Origin: Dinghuibacter silviterrae
GTDB lineage: Bacteria > Bacteroidota > Bacteroidia > Chitinophagales > Chitinophagaceae
DNA: 64,000 nt
Assembly: GCF_004366355.1 (NCBI RefSeq)
Contig: NZ_SODV01000001.1
Coordinates: 2,666,001-2,730,000 of the forward strand
Direction of reading: 5' to 3'
Notes under the pieces: generated by a model
Told to the model about the DNA's origin: nothing
The model's database searches: none
The model's input: only the letters and a program-made list of their open reading frames with translations
Shown: piece by piece, positions 7,223-15,559 of the stretch
How the letters are laid out: each line of letters starts with the position of its first letter
Numbering within the stretch: the first letter of the stretch is position 1
Translations under genes and position numbers: made by a program

Positions 7223-9016
7223 ATGAACACCACCCCCTCTTCGCGCCCGGGCATGGGCTCCCTCCCTTTTGACGGCGGTACCACCTTTCGCATCTGGCTG
7301 CCCTTCGCCACCCAGGTTTCCGTCAGTGGTACTTTTAACGACTGGGGGAGGATACCCCTGGCTTCGGAGGGCAACGGGTATTGGTCCGCGGACGTGACCA
7401 TTGCGCATCCGGGCGACCGGTACAAGTATGTCATCGAAGGGCCCCTGATACAGGGGGAGGTGTGGAGAACCGATCCCTATTGCAAAAGCGTGGCCAATAC
7501 CGAAGATGCCAATGGGGCGATCGTGGCGGATACGTTCGACTGGGGTGCAGACGTGTTCCAGATGCCTCCGTGGAACGAGCTGGTTATCTACGAACTCCAC
7601 GTGGCTTCCTTTAACGTGTCCGACACGGCACCCTGCGACTTCAGTACGATCATCGCCCGGTTGGATTATCTACGCGACCTTGGTGTGAATGCGATCGAAA
7701 TACTGCCGGTCCAGGGCTTCTTCGGGGCGTATTCCCTGGGATACAACCCGGCCTTCCCCTTTGACATTGAAAGCAACTATGGCACTCCTGACGATTTCAA
7801 GCATTTTATCCGCCAGGCACACGCCAAGGGGATGGCCATCATCCTGGACATTGTCCTCAACCACTTTGGTCCGGACGACCTGGACTGCTCCATGAGAAGA
7901 CCGGACGGTTGGTATGAGAACGGCATGGATGGGGTTTATTTTTACAACGACTGGAGGGGACGTACGGCTTTCGGACCGCGGCCCGACTATGGCCGTCCCG
8001 AGGTTAGATCTTTTTTGCGGGACAGCGCCTGGATGTGGCTCAACGAATACCACGTGGATGGACTCCGGTTTGATTCCACCGTCAATATCCGGAACGTCTA
8101 TGGCAACAACAACGACCCCGCCCACGACCTGCCCGATGGCTGGAGTTTGCTGAGCTGGATCAACAGCGACGTCGATCAACACATGCCCTGGAAGATCACC
8201 ATCGCCGAAGACCTCCAGGACAATTCCTGGATCACAAAAAAAACAGGTGAAGGCGGAGCGGGTTTTGACAGCCAATGGGACAGCTATTTTTACTGGAAGA
8301 TCATCGACGCCGTGACGGCCGTTGCCGACGGGGACCGGGACATGAATGCCGTCGGCGCCGCCCTTGCCCACTCCCTGGGCGCCGACGCCTGCAACCGGCT
8401 GATCTATATCAACAACCACGATCAATGTGCGGCGATCAACCACGCGCTCCGGCTACCCGACCGGATCTGGGCGGGTCATGCCGACAGTTGGGTCGTTCGC
8501 AAACGCTACCTGCTCGCGGCCGCTGTGCTTTGCACGACCCCGGGTATCCCAATGATTTTCCAGGGAGACGAATTCCTGTCCTGGGGCAGTTGGGATCCGC
8601 ACGTGGACCTCGATTGGAGCCAGCTTGACCGTTTTCCGGGTATCCACGCGGCGTTCCGTGACCTTTTCCGGCTCCGGCGCAACCATGGGACAAGGACCGC
8701 GGGGTTGACGGGACAGTACGTCAACGTCTTTCACGTCAACAATACCGACAAACTCATTGCTTATCACCGGTGGGCGTCCGGTGGACCGGGGGACGATGTG
8801 GTCGTGGTCGCCAATTTCGCCAACCGGTCTTATGACAGCTATACACTGCCGTTGCCCGGGGCGGGGGAGTGGACGGTGCGGTTTAACAGCGACTCCGCGT
8901 ATTATTCTCCGGATTTTGCGAATCATGGGTCGACCGCAACGACGGGCATCGGCGCCGGCGCCGTGACGGGCGGCCTCGCCATCGGGCCCTATAGCGTCCT
9001 GGTTCTTTCGCAGTAA
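7223..9016 (+). CDS. GH13 alpha-amylase-family enzyme with CBM48 (branching-enzyme-like)
   Basis: The 597-residue protein begins with an isoamylase/CBM48-like beta domain (FRIWLPFATQVSVSGTFNDW, DRYKYVIEGP). The GH13 barrel starts near NELVIYELHVASFN. Catalytic residues are in place: nucleophile Asp284 (DGLRFDST), acid/base Glu329 (KITIAEDLQ) and third acid Asp400 (YINNHDQ). PGIPMIFQGDEFLSWGSW and a C-terminal all-beta domain complete the family plan. Layout and length recall glycogen branching enzymes and maltooligosyl-trehalose hydrolases. There is no signal peptide, so it should act in the cytoplasm on glycogen-like alpha-glucan. No other glycogen gene is adjacent, so the exact activity stays open. 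Confidence 0.88.
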   Translation: MNTTPSSRPGMGSLPFDGGTTFRIWLPFATQVSVSGTFNDWGRIPLASEGNGYWSADVTIAHPGDRYKYVIEGPLIQGEVWRTDPYCKSVANTEDANGAIVADTFDWGADVFQMPPWNELVIYELHVASFNVSDTAPCDFSTIIARLDYLRDLGVNAIEILPVQGFFGAYSLGYNPAFPFDIESNYGTPDDFKHFIRQAHAKGMAIILDIVLNHFGPDDLDCSMRRPDGWYENGMDGVYFYNDWRGRTAFGPRPDYGRPEVRSFLRDSAWMWLNEYHVDGLRFDSTVNIRNVYGNNNDPAHDLPDGWSLLSWINSDVDQHMPWKITIAEDLQDNSWITKKTGEGGAGFDSQWDSYFYWKIIDAVTAVADGDRDMNAVGAALAHSLGADACNRLIYINNHDQCAAINHALRLPDRIWAGHADSWVVRKRYLLAAAVLCTTPGIPMIFQGDEFLSWGSWDPHVDLDWSQLDRFPGIHAAFRDLFRLRRNHGTRTAGLTGQYVNVFHVNNTDKLIAYHRWASGGPGDDVVVVANFANRSYDSYTLPLPGAGEWTVRFNSDSAYYSPDFANHGSTATTGIGAGAVTGGLAIGPYSVLVLSQ

Positions 9017-9144
9017 CAATGACCGCTTCCGGACAACCTGCATCAAAAACGAACACTTTCGTAGATTGTGGCAGGCGTAACGCTTTGACAATGTGGGAGT
9101 AACAGATTGGCATTGCTTTCGATGCGGAGATAGAAAGTATTGCC

Positions 9145-9543
9145 ATGACCAAGATTGCTGCCGTCAGCCTCCTGACGTACCTCTTCGTATGCGGTTGTAA
9201 GACCACGGAGACGCCCACCGAAAGGGCCTCCGCTTCCCTGGACAACAAAGCCATCGTGATGAAAATCGTTTGCACCCCGAACAACCACCTGGAACAAGAC
9301 ATCGTGTTCCGGCTCAAGAACCGCCTTGGGACGGACATCGAGACAAAAGACCTCATGGAGTCGGTCGAGATCCATGCGCTTTTCCCGCTCTCCCGGACGC
9401 CGTTGTACAAGGTGCAGGACCTGGAAACGGACCTGAAACAGATCCCGGGGGTTATTTCGGTAGACCTGAGCTGGAGCGGGGTACCGGCGGACGGGAATCG
9501 TCCGTTTACGGACGGAAGGGGGCGGCCGTTAACTGCCAACTAG
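9145..9543 (+). CDS. Small predicted lipoprotein, unknown function
   Basis: This 132-residue protein has an N-terminal signal with a lipobox-like end (LTYLFVCGC, Cys18 as likely lipidation site). The polar C-terminal part contains MKIVCTPNNHLEQDIVFRLKN and GVISVDLSWSG. I do not recognise a family. The last 15 bases overlap, tail to tail, the end of the phosphopantetheinyl-transferase gene on the other strand. The 128 bases before it hold no gene; an AT-richer stretch there could carry its promoter, but I see no convincing TTG-N20-TAnnTTTG pair. Confidence 0.65.
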   Translation: MTKIAAVSLLTYLFVCGCKTTETPTERASASLDNKAIVMKIVCTPNNHLEQDIVFRLKNRLGTDIETKDLMESVEIHALFPLSRTPLYKVQDLETDLKQIPGVISVDLSWSGVPADGNRPFTDGRGRPLTAN

Positions 9544-10104
9544 GGCGTAGCCGGCGTAAGCGCCATGGTGGGAGAAGGAGAGGGGCGCCCCCGGAGCGGG
9601 GCTCGCAGCCCCTGCTCCGGCGGCCGCCGGCCCTACGAGCGTCGGGCATCCATCGTAGCGGCGCTCGACCGACCAACCGGGGCCAAGGTCGGAGAGTAAC
9701 AACCGGCGAACGGCCGCAGAGGGATCCTCGGCGGGGCCCACGTGGGCAAACCCGCACCTTACCGGCGCCCCATCGTGCGCGACGGACACGATGTACCCCG
9801 GAAAAACGGAAGATCGCGTCTGATAAAGACGCCCCTCCCAACGCACAACCGCATGAAGCGACGCGTCCAGCGACGAAAGCACCATCCGTGTAGGAGAAAA
9901 CGTCATCCCCGGCTGCCACCGGCACGCATACTTATACACCGCTTCCTTGACCGACCAGCATAGCCAGAGGTACTGATGAAAGGACAAGGAAGCCGGAACG
10001 GTGCGTTCGGCGGGGGCAAGAATCTGTTGGTAAAACCGCGGACGGGCGTTGCGGTGGGGATCGGTGAGGGAAAGGTCGACTATATCATAGCCGATGCTCC
10101 TCAT
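9529..10104 (-). CDS. 4'-phosphopantetheinyl transferase superfamily protein
   Basis: The 191-residue protein from the ATG at 10104 overlaps the ACP stop by ATGA, which decides this start over the open frame to 10137. Family motifs are present: MRSIGYDIVDL (Mg-binding 'G.DIvd') and WLCWSVKEAVYK ('W..KEA..K'). It should transfer phosphopantetheine from CoA to the serine of the two ACPs of this locus. The C-terminal part contains a low-complexity Gly/Ala/Pro segment (GPAAAGAGAASPAPGAPL) encoded by a near-perfect GC-rich dyad at 9591-9620, which looks like an insertion in a surface loop. It is the last gene of the left biosynthetic arm. Confidence 0.85.
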   Translation of the reverse strand: MRSIGYDIVDLSLTDPHRNARPRFYQQILAPAERTVPASLSFHQYLWLCWSVKEAVYKYACRWQPGMTFSPTRMVLSSLDASLHAVVRWEGRLYQTRSSVFPGYIVSVAHDGAPVRCGFAHVGPAEDPSAAVRRLLLSDLGPGWSVERRYDGCPTLVGPAAAGAGAASPAPGAPLSFSHHGAYAGYALVGS

Positions 10105-10358
10105 TGGGCCATCTTTTCCTGGATGACGTCGATGCAATTGCCGATGGTGATCATTTTTTCGGCGGAGTCGACGTCTATTTCGATTTTGTATTTGGCTTCG
10201 GCATCGATGACGATATCCACCAGGTTCGCCGAATTGATCTTGAGGTCGGTGATGAGGTTGGTGTTCTCGTTGACATCCTGGAGCAATTCCTTGTTTTTGA
10301 TGTAGGGGGCCAGGACTTTCTTCAATTCTTCTAAGATCGCGTGTCTATCCATGTTCAT
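10101..10358 (-). CDS. Acyl carrier protein (pigment-type)
   Basis: At 85 residues, with a helical acyl-carrier pattern, this is a carrier protein. The modification site is Ser43 in DLKINSANLVDIV, where the usual 'DSL' reads 'NSA'; helix III follows as ISKYKIEID-like 'EAKYKIEIDVDSAEKM'. It overlaps the ketosynthase gene upstream and the transferase gene downstream. The set transferase-ACP-ketosynthase-dehydratase is the core of aryl-polyene and flexirubin chain building. The carrier should hold the growing polyene or fatty acyl chain. An internal ATG two codons on is an alternative start. Confidence 0.88.
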   Translation of the reverse strand: MNMDRHAILEELKKVLAPYIKNKELLQDVNENTNLITDLKINSANLVDIVIDAEAKYKIEIDVDSAEKMITIGNCIDVIQEKMAQ

Positions 10359-11625
10359 TCCATTTAGTGAATATCAAGCAGGCATTGACGTCTCCAAAAC
10401 CAAAGTTGGCCTTGGCGACGGTATTGATCCTGGCGGGCAGGCTGGTGGTCGGTATTCTTTCCATGTCTATCCTTTTGACGATCTCGGGGTTCGGATCTTC
10501 CAGGTTGATCGTTGGGTGAATAAACTGGTGGTGGATCTGGAGGACCGTGGCCACCGATTCGATCGAGCCGGCGGCGCTGAGACAGTGGCCGATCATCGAT
10601 TTTAGCGAATTCACCCACGGAAAATTAGTTTCTTTTCTGTCAAGCGCCAAAATCCAGTTCTGGATCTCGGGGAGGTCGCCCAGCGTGGCGGTAAGGTGCC
10701 CGCTGATGAGGTCGATGGACGCGGGGTCGGTTTCGGTGGCCCGCAGGGCTTCCCGGATACAACGGACGACGCCTTCGGCATTGGGGGCGGTCATCGAACC
10801 ACCTCCTCTTTGTCCCCCTGAATTGGTGGCCCCGCCCTTGAACTCGGCGTAGATACGGGCGCCCCTGGCGAGTGCGGTGTCCATGTCCTCTAAGATGAGG
10901 GCACCGGCGCCGGAGCTGGGGACGAATCCACCGGCGGTCCGGCTCATCGGGCGGGAGGCTTTTTCGGGTTCCCGGTTGAACTTCCGCGACAGGACGCGCA
11001 TGGCGTCGAAGGCGCCGAAAATATAGGTGTCCACGTATTCGGTGCTCCCGGCGATCATGCGATCGGCCAGGCCATGGGCGATGTATTCATAGCCCATGAG
11101 GAGGGCCTGCGAACCCGTGGCGCAGGCGGCGGAGTTCGTCACGATTTTATTGGCAAGGCCGAGACGGCCGGTGATATAGGCGGTCACGCCGCTGTTCATG
11201 GTTTGTTCGACGACCCTCGACCCCAGTTTTTTGGCTTCGAGCGCGTCGACCTTTTGCATAACGTTGGCCATCAGTGCGGAGTCGGCGGTGCTGTTGCCAA
11301 ACACGATCCCGGTGTCCCAGCGGGGCTGTTCCGTCTCCATGATCAGACCTGCGTCGTTCCATGCCTCCGCGGCGGCCTGCAGGCCATACCCGATGCCCAT
11401 GCCCCGGAGACCATGAAAGGTCACCTCCGGAATAAAGTCCTTGAGGTGTTCCCAGTCGAAGGGAGGCCGGCCGGTGACCTGGCAGAGATACTTGAGCTGT
11501 TCGAATTCGGGCATATACCGGAGACCGGAGGTGCCGCTGCGGATGGCCTCCAGGAAAGAAGGCACGTCCTTCCCGTTGGGGGACACCACACCCAGACCGG
11601 TGACGACCACGCGTCGTTTTTTCAT
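10345..11625 (-). CDS. Beta-ketoacyl-ACP synthase, FabF/KAS II type
   Basis: The 426-residue condensing enzyme begins KKRRVVVTGLGVVSPNG. The nucleophile is Cys168 in TNSAACATGSQAL. The first His lies in LISGHLTATLGD, replacing the common HGTGT form, and the second in NSLKSMIGHCLSAAGS. The C-terminal VAKANFGFGDVNACLIF is the normal 'sFGFGG.N' end, with D in place of a Gly. KAS II enzymes of this divergent form are typical of flexirubin and aryl-polyene loci, where they extend an ACP-bound aryl starter with malonyl units. It overlaps the dehydratase gene by four bases. Confidence 0.9.
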   Translation of the reverse strand: MKKRRVVVTGLGVVSPNGKDVPSFLEAIRSGTSGLRYMPEFEQLKYLCQVTGRPPFDWEHLKDFIPEVTFHGLRGMGIGYGLQAAAEAWNDAGLIMETEQPRWDTGIVFGNSTADSALMANVMQKVDALEAKKLGSRVVEQTMNSGVTAYITGRLGLANKIVTNSAACATGSQALLMGYEYIAHGLADRMIAGSTEYVDTYIFGAFDAMRVLSRKFNREPEKASRPMSRTAGGFVPSSGAGALILEDMDTALARGARIYAEFKGGATNSGGQRGGGSMTAPNAEGVVRCIREALRATETDPASIDLISGHLTATLGDLPEIQNWILALDRKETNFPWVNSLKSMIGHCLSAAGSIESVATVLQIHHQFIHPTINLEDPNPEIVKRIDMERIPTTSLPARINTVAKANFGFGDVNACLIFTKWNEHG

Positions 11626-12089
11626 GGGACGGGTTGGTTTACGTGCTTGATCACGCCGCTAAAAATGCCTTCGGCGATGCGTCTGCCTTCGCTATCGGTC
11701 ATGACGACCATGCATTTCAATTTGCCAAAGCGGAAATATTGTTTTTGGGAATGGACATATACGGTATCGCCGGGCAGGACCATTTTGTGAAACGACACTT
11801 CGGTGGAGGTCAGCAGCGGATACAACAGGTTGGCGTCCGCGCCGCTGGGACCCTGGCCCCGGACCACGAGGTATATCCCTAAGGTCACCAAACCAATCTG
11901 GGCCATGATCTCGGTCAGGATAACGCCGGGCGTCACCGGGTTCCCCGGGAAATGATCCTCGTAAAAAAAGGCGTCCTTCCGCAGGGTGAATTCGCCCTTC
12001 ACTTCGTCCTCGCTCAGATAGGTCAGCCGGTCCACAAACCGAAAGGTGGATTTATACGGCAGATGATCCAGGATGTCTTTATACATCAT
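11622..12089 (-). CDS. FabZ/FabA-like 3-hydroxyacyl-ACP dehydratase
   Basis: This 155-residue hot-dog-fold protein has the catalytic His in YEDHFPGNPVTPGVILTEIMAQ and the matching acidic residue in the following helix. It also shows the beta-strand phrases STEVSFHKMVLPGDTVYVHSQ and KLKCMVVMTDSEGRRIAEGIFSG. It would dehydrate the 3-hydroxyacyl intermediate during chain extension in the same locus. The start overlaps nothing upstream; 24 bases separate it from the SDR gene, so the five minus-strand genes 9529-12917 form one operon. Confidence 0.87.
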   Translation of the reverse strand: MMYKDILDHLPYKSTFRFVDRLTYLSEDEVKGEFTLRKDAFFYEDHFPGNPVTPGVILTEIMAQIGLVTLGIYLVVRGQGPSGADANLLYPLLTSTEVSFHKMVLPGDTVYVHSQKQYFRFGKLKCMVVMTDSEGRRIAEGIFSGVIKHVNQPVP

Positions 12090-12113
12090 ATCGTTGTACA
12101 GGCATGGGTTGAA

Positions 12114-12917
12114 TTACAGACAATGTTCTCCGCCGTCTACGTGCAGAAGCGCGCCGTTGATCCAGGCGGCTTCTTTCGTACAGAGCAGGTATATAGCGTT
12201 GGCCACATCCGCCGTGCCGGTCATGCGTCCCAGCGGATTTCTCCGGGCGGCGTGTTCGAGCAGTTGTTCGCTACCCGGTATCCTTTCCAGGGAAGGGGTT
12301 GCCGTAATCCCCGCCTGTATGAGGTTTGTCCTTAAACCGTATTTCGCAAACTCCACCGCCATGTAGATGGAGAGGCTTTCCAGGGAGGATTTGGCCATCG
12401 ACACCGCGCCGTATCCGTCCCAGTAACGGTGGGCGCCCCCGCTCGTCAAACCGATCACCCTCCCTTCCGGCACGAACAATCCCTCGTGTACCAGGTCCCT
12501 GGTCCAGTCTAGCAAGCTCGTGGACATGGCGTACGTGGTCACCGCCAGGTCTTCATGGGAGAGGACATTTTCCCCATCGCCCGTGACGAGGGGTTTTAAA
12601 TTCCCCCTGGCGATGGAATGCAACAGCAGCCTTACGACCGCACGGCCGCCTCTTTCGGCGGCAAAAGTACGGATGAAACCCCGCCTGCTCTCTTCGTCAA
12701 GGGCGTTGGTGTTATACGGAAGGAGTTCGACTTGATGTTCGGTAGAAAGTTTATCCAGTTTTTCCCTGATCTTCCTGTCCGCCGCCGCCGTTTCCCTGTA
12801 AAGAACGGCCACGTTCATGCCCGATGCCGCCAGCTTCTCCAGCGTGGCCAGGCCAAAACCGCTGGAACCTCCTAGAATTATGCCCCACTCATCGGTAAAG
12901 GGTTGTTGATACGTCAT
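12114..12917 (-). CDS. SDR-family reductase, FabI-like
   Basis: The 267-residue protein has a Rossmann fold with a nucleotide motif GIILGGSSGFGLATLEKL. LLLHSIARGNLKP recalls the 'VHSIA' segment of FabI enoyl reductases. The catalytic pair is in SGGAHRYWDGYGAVSMAKSSLESLSIYMAVEFAKYGLRTNLIQAG (Tyr and Lys of Y-x(n)-K), and INGALLHVDGGEHCL closes the family pattern. It is the first gene of the left arm. In this setting it could reduce 3-ketoacyl or enoyl intermediates; a polyene product would need the keto reduction rather than the enoyl reduction, so I do not assign the step. Confidence 0.85.
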   Translation of the reverse strand: MTYQQPFTDEWGIILGGSSGFGLATLEKLAASGMNVAVLYRETAAADRKIREKLDKLSTEHQVELLPYNTNALDEESRRGFIRTFAAERGGRAVVRLLLHSIARGNLKPLVTGDGENVLSHEDLAVTTYAMSTSLLDWTRDLVHEGLFVPEGRVIGLTSGGAHRYWDGYGAVSMAKSSLESLSIYMAVEFAKYGLRTNLIQAGITATPSLERIPGSEQLLEHAARRNPLGRMTGTADVANAIYLLCTKEAAWINGALLHVDGGEHCL

Positions 12918-12966
12918 ATTCGGGCCAACAAAATAACGGAAAAGTTAAGTAAATTCGCCCGATAAA

Positions 12967-13013
12967 TGTCGCGGCAGCGGCCTAAGCGGACAATTTAGGC
13001 CGCTGCCGCGACA
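12967..13013. repeat. 19-bp perfect inverted repeat between divergent arms
   Basis: The arms 12967-12985 and 12995-13013 are exact reverse complements (TGTCGCGGCAGCGGCCTAA and its mate) around a 9-base loop. The hairpin lies between the divergent SDR gene (start 12917) and the plus-strand gene at 13028, ending 14 bases before the latter. It could be a two-fold operator, a cruciform or an RNA hairpin in a leader. A terminator is unlikely because it stands between two starts and has no T-run. Confidence 0.75.
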
Positions 13014-13027
13014 AGCGCTATTGATGA

Positions 13028-13495
13028 ATGATATTAAGAATAGTTCTAATACTGCTATCTATCCTCGGCACGACCTCCGGAGACCTGGACCGGGCCGGGT
13101 ATTACGCAGTGTTCGCCAAAGGCAACCTACAGCAGATCGACCAGGAGTTGGACAACATCAGGAGCATCGACTTTCCGGGGAAAGAGGGTTTCGAGGGGGC
13201 GTTGCTGATGCGCAAGGCAGGGAAACGTTCGAATGTAGCAGACAAGCTGAGCGACTTCAAAGCCGGTGGTAAGAAGCTGGAGGCCGCGATCAGGGCGGAC
13301 AGCACCAATGTCGAGTTTCGTTTTTTGAGGCTTTGTATCCAGGAAAATGCGCCGCACTTTCTGGGCTATCATTCGGACCTGGACCGTGATAATGTGTATG
13401 TTAGCCGTCATTTCAAGCAATTGACCTCCGTAGTACAAGACGCGATCAGGGCGTACAGCCAGCAGTCCCATGTGTTGAAGCTGGATAACCAATAA
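13028..13495 (+). CDS. Small exported protein of pigment locus, unknown function
   Basis: This 155-residue protein has a short hydrophobic start (MILRIVLILLSILGTTSG). Its helical body contains AGKKLEAAIRADSTNVEFRFLRLCIQENAPHFLGYHSDLDRDNVYVSRHF. I recall similar 'FRFLRL.IQ.N.P.FLGY' proteins beside flexirubin genes of Bacteroidota but cannot name a function. Two ATGs are close (13024 and 13028); only the second is in this frame. It opens the right arm, seven bases before darA, so it is co-transcribed with it. Confidence 0.7.
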   Translation: MILRIVLILLSILGTTSGDLDRAGYYAVFAKGNLQQIDQELDNIRSIDFPGKEGFEGALLMRKAGKRSNVADKLSDFKAGGKKLEAAIRADSTNVEFRFLRLCIQENAPHFLGYHSDLDRDNVYVSRHFKQLTSVVQDAIRAYSQQSHVLKLDNQ

Positions 13496-13502
13496 TCTTC
13501 CC

Positions 13503-14402
13503 ATGCCAAAAAGAGTTTTAGCGATCTATTATTCACAGACGGGACAATTGGGTGATATTATGGCTCGGTGCACGGCACCGCTTTCCGCAGCCGGGGTCAC
13601 GGTGGACACGGTGGTGCTCCGCGCCCGGCCGGATTATCCTTTTCCCTGGACCTCCCAACAGTTCTTTAGCCTGATGCCGGACTGCGTGTTGAGCGTGCCT
13701 GGCAGCCTGGAGCCGTTCTCCTTGGGGGCAGAGCGCTACGATTTGATTGTGTTTGGGTACCAGCCCTGGTTTCTTTCCCCGTCGATACCGGTCAATACGT
13801 TACTGCATAGTCCCGCTTTCCAGTCCGTGTTGAACGGAACACCCGTCGTCACGGTGACGGGTTGCCGGAACATGTGGATAGGCGCATTTATCCGGCTCAG
13901 GTCGGCGCTGGAAGAAAAAGGTGCACGGCTCGTAGGGAACATCGCGCTTGTCGACCGGCATCCCAACCTGGTGAGCCTGCTCACCATCATGCACTGGCTT
14001 TTTGGTGGGGCGAAAACACGCTACCTGAACTTTTTTCCGCTTCCGGGTGTTTCCGAGACCGATATTGCACGCATGGAGGACTATGGGCGCCTGATCGTTC
14101 CGGCGCTTCAAGAAGATCGCTGGGAAGCGCTGCAACCCGCCCTGGTCGCGGCGGGGGCGGTAGAAATAAAACCGCACCTCTTTTTTATCGAACGCAACGG
14201 GGCGCGGATTTTTGGCATCTGGGCCAACCTCATCGTCCGCCGGAAAAACCGGAAACCCTGGCTTGTCGCGTTCAAGTGGTACATCATGGTCGCCCTTTTC
14301 CTGCTGGGGCCGCTGGTATACGTAATTACTCAATTGATCATAAGGCCTTTGTTCCATAAGAAAGTATCCGCCACCCAGAACCATTATCTATATCTAAACT
14401 AA
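13503..14402 (+). CDS. darA: DarA-like dialkylresorcinol condensing enzyme
   Basis: The 299-residue protein begins MPKRVLAIYYSQTGQLGDIM, a flavodoxin-like start also seen in DarA. Characteristic stretches are YPFPWTSQQFFSLMPD, YDLIVFGYQPWFLSPSIPVN, VVTVTGCRNMWIGAF and LVDRHPNLVSLLTIMHWLFGGAK. A membrane helix near the C-terminus (WYIMVALFLLGPLVYVITQLI) probably tethers it. DarA homologues aromatise the condensed product in dialkylresorcinol synthesis, working with the ketosynthase DarB encoded next. The resorcinol would be the alcohol half of a flexirubin ester. Confidence 0.85.
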   Translation: MPKRVLAIYYSQTGQLGDIMARCTAPLSAAGVTVDTVVLRARPDYPFPWTSQQFFSLMPDCVLSVPGSLEPFSLGAERYDLIVFGYQPWFLSPSIPVNTLLHSPAFQSVLNGTPVVTVTGCRNMWIGAFIRLRSALEEKGARLVGNIALVDRHPNLVSLLTIMHWLFGGAKTRYLNFFPLPGVSETDIARMEDYGRLIVPALQEDRWEALQPALVAAGAVEIKPHLFFIERNGARIFGIWANLIVRRKNRKPWLVAFKWYIMVALFLLGPLVYVITQLIIRPLFHKKVSATQNHYLYLN

Positions 14403-14409
14403 ACAATGC

Positions 14410-15558
14410 ATGTCCCTAAGCCCAGTATATATTACCGGCACGTCAATTTTCCTACCAAATAATCCCGTACCCAGCGAAGAGATGGAGGATTACCTGGGTT
14501 TTATCAACGGCAAGCCGTCGAAATCCAGAAAGATCGTTTTGCGGAACAATGGCATCGAGACCCGTTACTATGCCCTGAAAAAAGGAGGCGAACCCACGCA
14601 CACCAACGCCGAGCTCGCCGCGGAAGCCATCCGGGGCCTGTTCAAGGATGACCCTTCGGGGATGACCAAGATCGATGTCATGACATCGGGTACGTCCTCT
14701 CCCGACCAGCTCATGCCCTCCCATGGTGTCATGGTGCACGGCTGTCTGCCCGAACTGGGCGCGATCGAGGTGATTTCCCCCGCGGGCAATTGCTGTGCCG
14801 GGATGCACGCGCTAAAATATGCCTACCTGTCGATCCGTTCCGGGGAAGCGCACCGCGCGGTCAGCTCCGGTTCGGAACTGATGAGCCTGGTCATGCGTTC
14901 CGGGGTGTTCGAGGAAGAGGTGCAACACTTGATCGATCTTCACGAAAACCCGTATGTCGCTTTTAAGAAAGAGTTCCTCCGCTGGATGTTGTCCGATGGC
15001 GCAGGAGCGTTCCTGCTGGAAGATAAACCGGCGGCGACCGGTTTGAGCCTGCGGCTGGATTGGATCGACGGCGTGTCTTATGCCGGCGAGATGGATACCT
15101 GTATGTACCAGGGGGGCGAAAAGGACGAGGAAGGCCATTTCAAAGGCTTTAAGCTGTACGATTCGGAAGGACTGATCCACGAGTCGGTGTTTAGCGTCAA
15201 ACAGGACATCGGTTTGCTGAGCGACAACATCGTACCCCTGGGCGGCCGCAAGGTCAAAGAAATCTTCGAACGCCGCGGCCTCACCGTGGACGACGTGGAC
15301 TGGTTCCTGCCCCACATCTCCAGTGAGTTCTTCAAGTCTAAAATATTCGAGGTGATGGAAGTGCTGGGACGGGGAATTCCCTACGAGAAATGGTTCATGA
15401 ACCTGAGCCGGCTGGGGAACGTGGGTGCGGCCTCCATTTACCTCATGGTACACGAGTTGCTGCACTCAGGCAAATTGAAAAAAGGAGAGCGTTTGTTGTT
15501 ACTCGTCCCCGAGAGCGCGCGGTTCTCTTATATGTTCGCGATGTTAACCGTCGTATAA
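14410..15558 (+). CDS. darB: DarB-like ketosynthase (KAS III family)
   Basis: The 382-residue thiolase-fold enzyme has the nucleophile in SPAGNCCAGMHALKYAYLSI, the catalytic His in WFLPHISSEFFKSK and the Asn in LSRLGNVGAASIYLMVHELL. The N-terminus reads VYITGTSIFLPNNPVPSEEME. DarB enzymes join two beta-keto acyl chains to a cyclohexenone-type precursor that DarA turns into a dialkylresorcinol. It starts eight bases after darA and is followed one base later by the next gene, so the arm is tightly coupled. Confidence 0.88.
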   Translation: MSLSPVYITGTSIFLPNNPVPSEEMEDYLGFINGKPSKSRKIVLRNNGIETRYYALKKGGEPTHTNAELAAEAIRGLFKDDPSGMTKIDVMTSGTSSPDQLMPSHGVMVHGCLPELGAIEVISPAGNCCAGMHALKYAYLSIRSGEAHRAVSSGSELMSLVMRSGVFEEEVQHLIDLHENPYVAFKKEFLRWMLSDGAGAFLLEDKPAATGLSLRLDWIDGVSYAGEMDTCMYQGGEKDEEGHFKGFKLYDSEGLIHESVFSVKQDIGLLSDNIVPLGGRKVKEIFERRGLTVDDVDWFLPHISSEFFKSKIFEVMEVLGRGIPYEKWFMNLSRLGNVGAASIYLMVHELLHSGKLKKGERLLLLVPESARFSYMFAMLTVV

Positions 15559-15559
15559 T

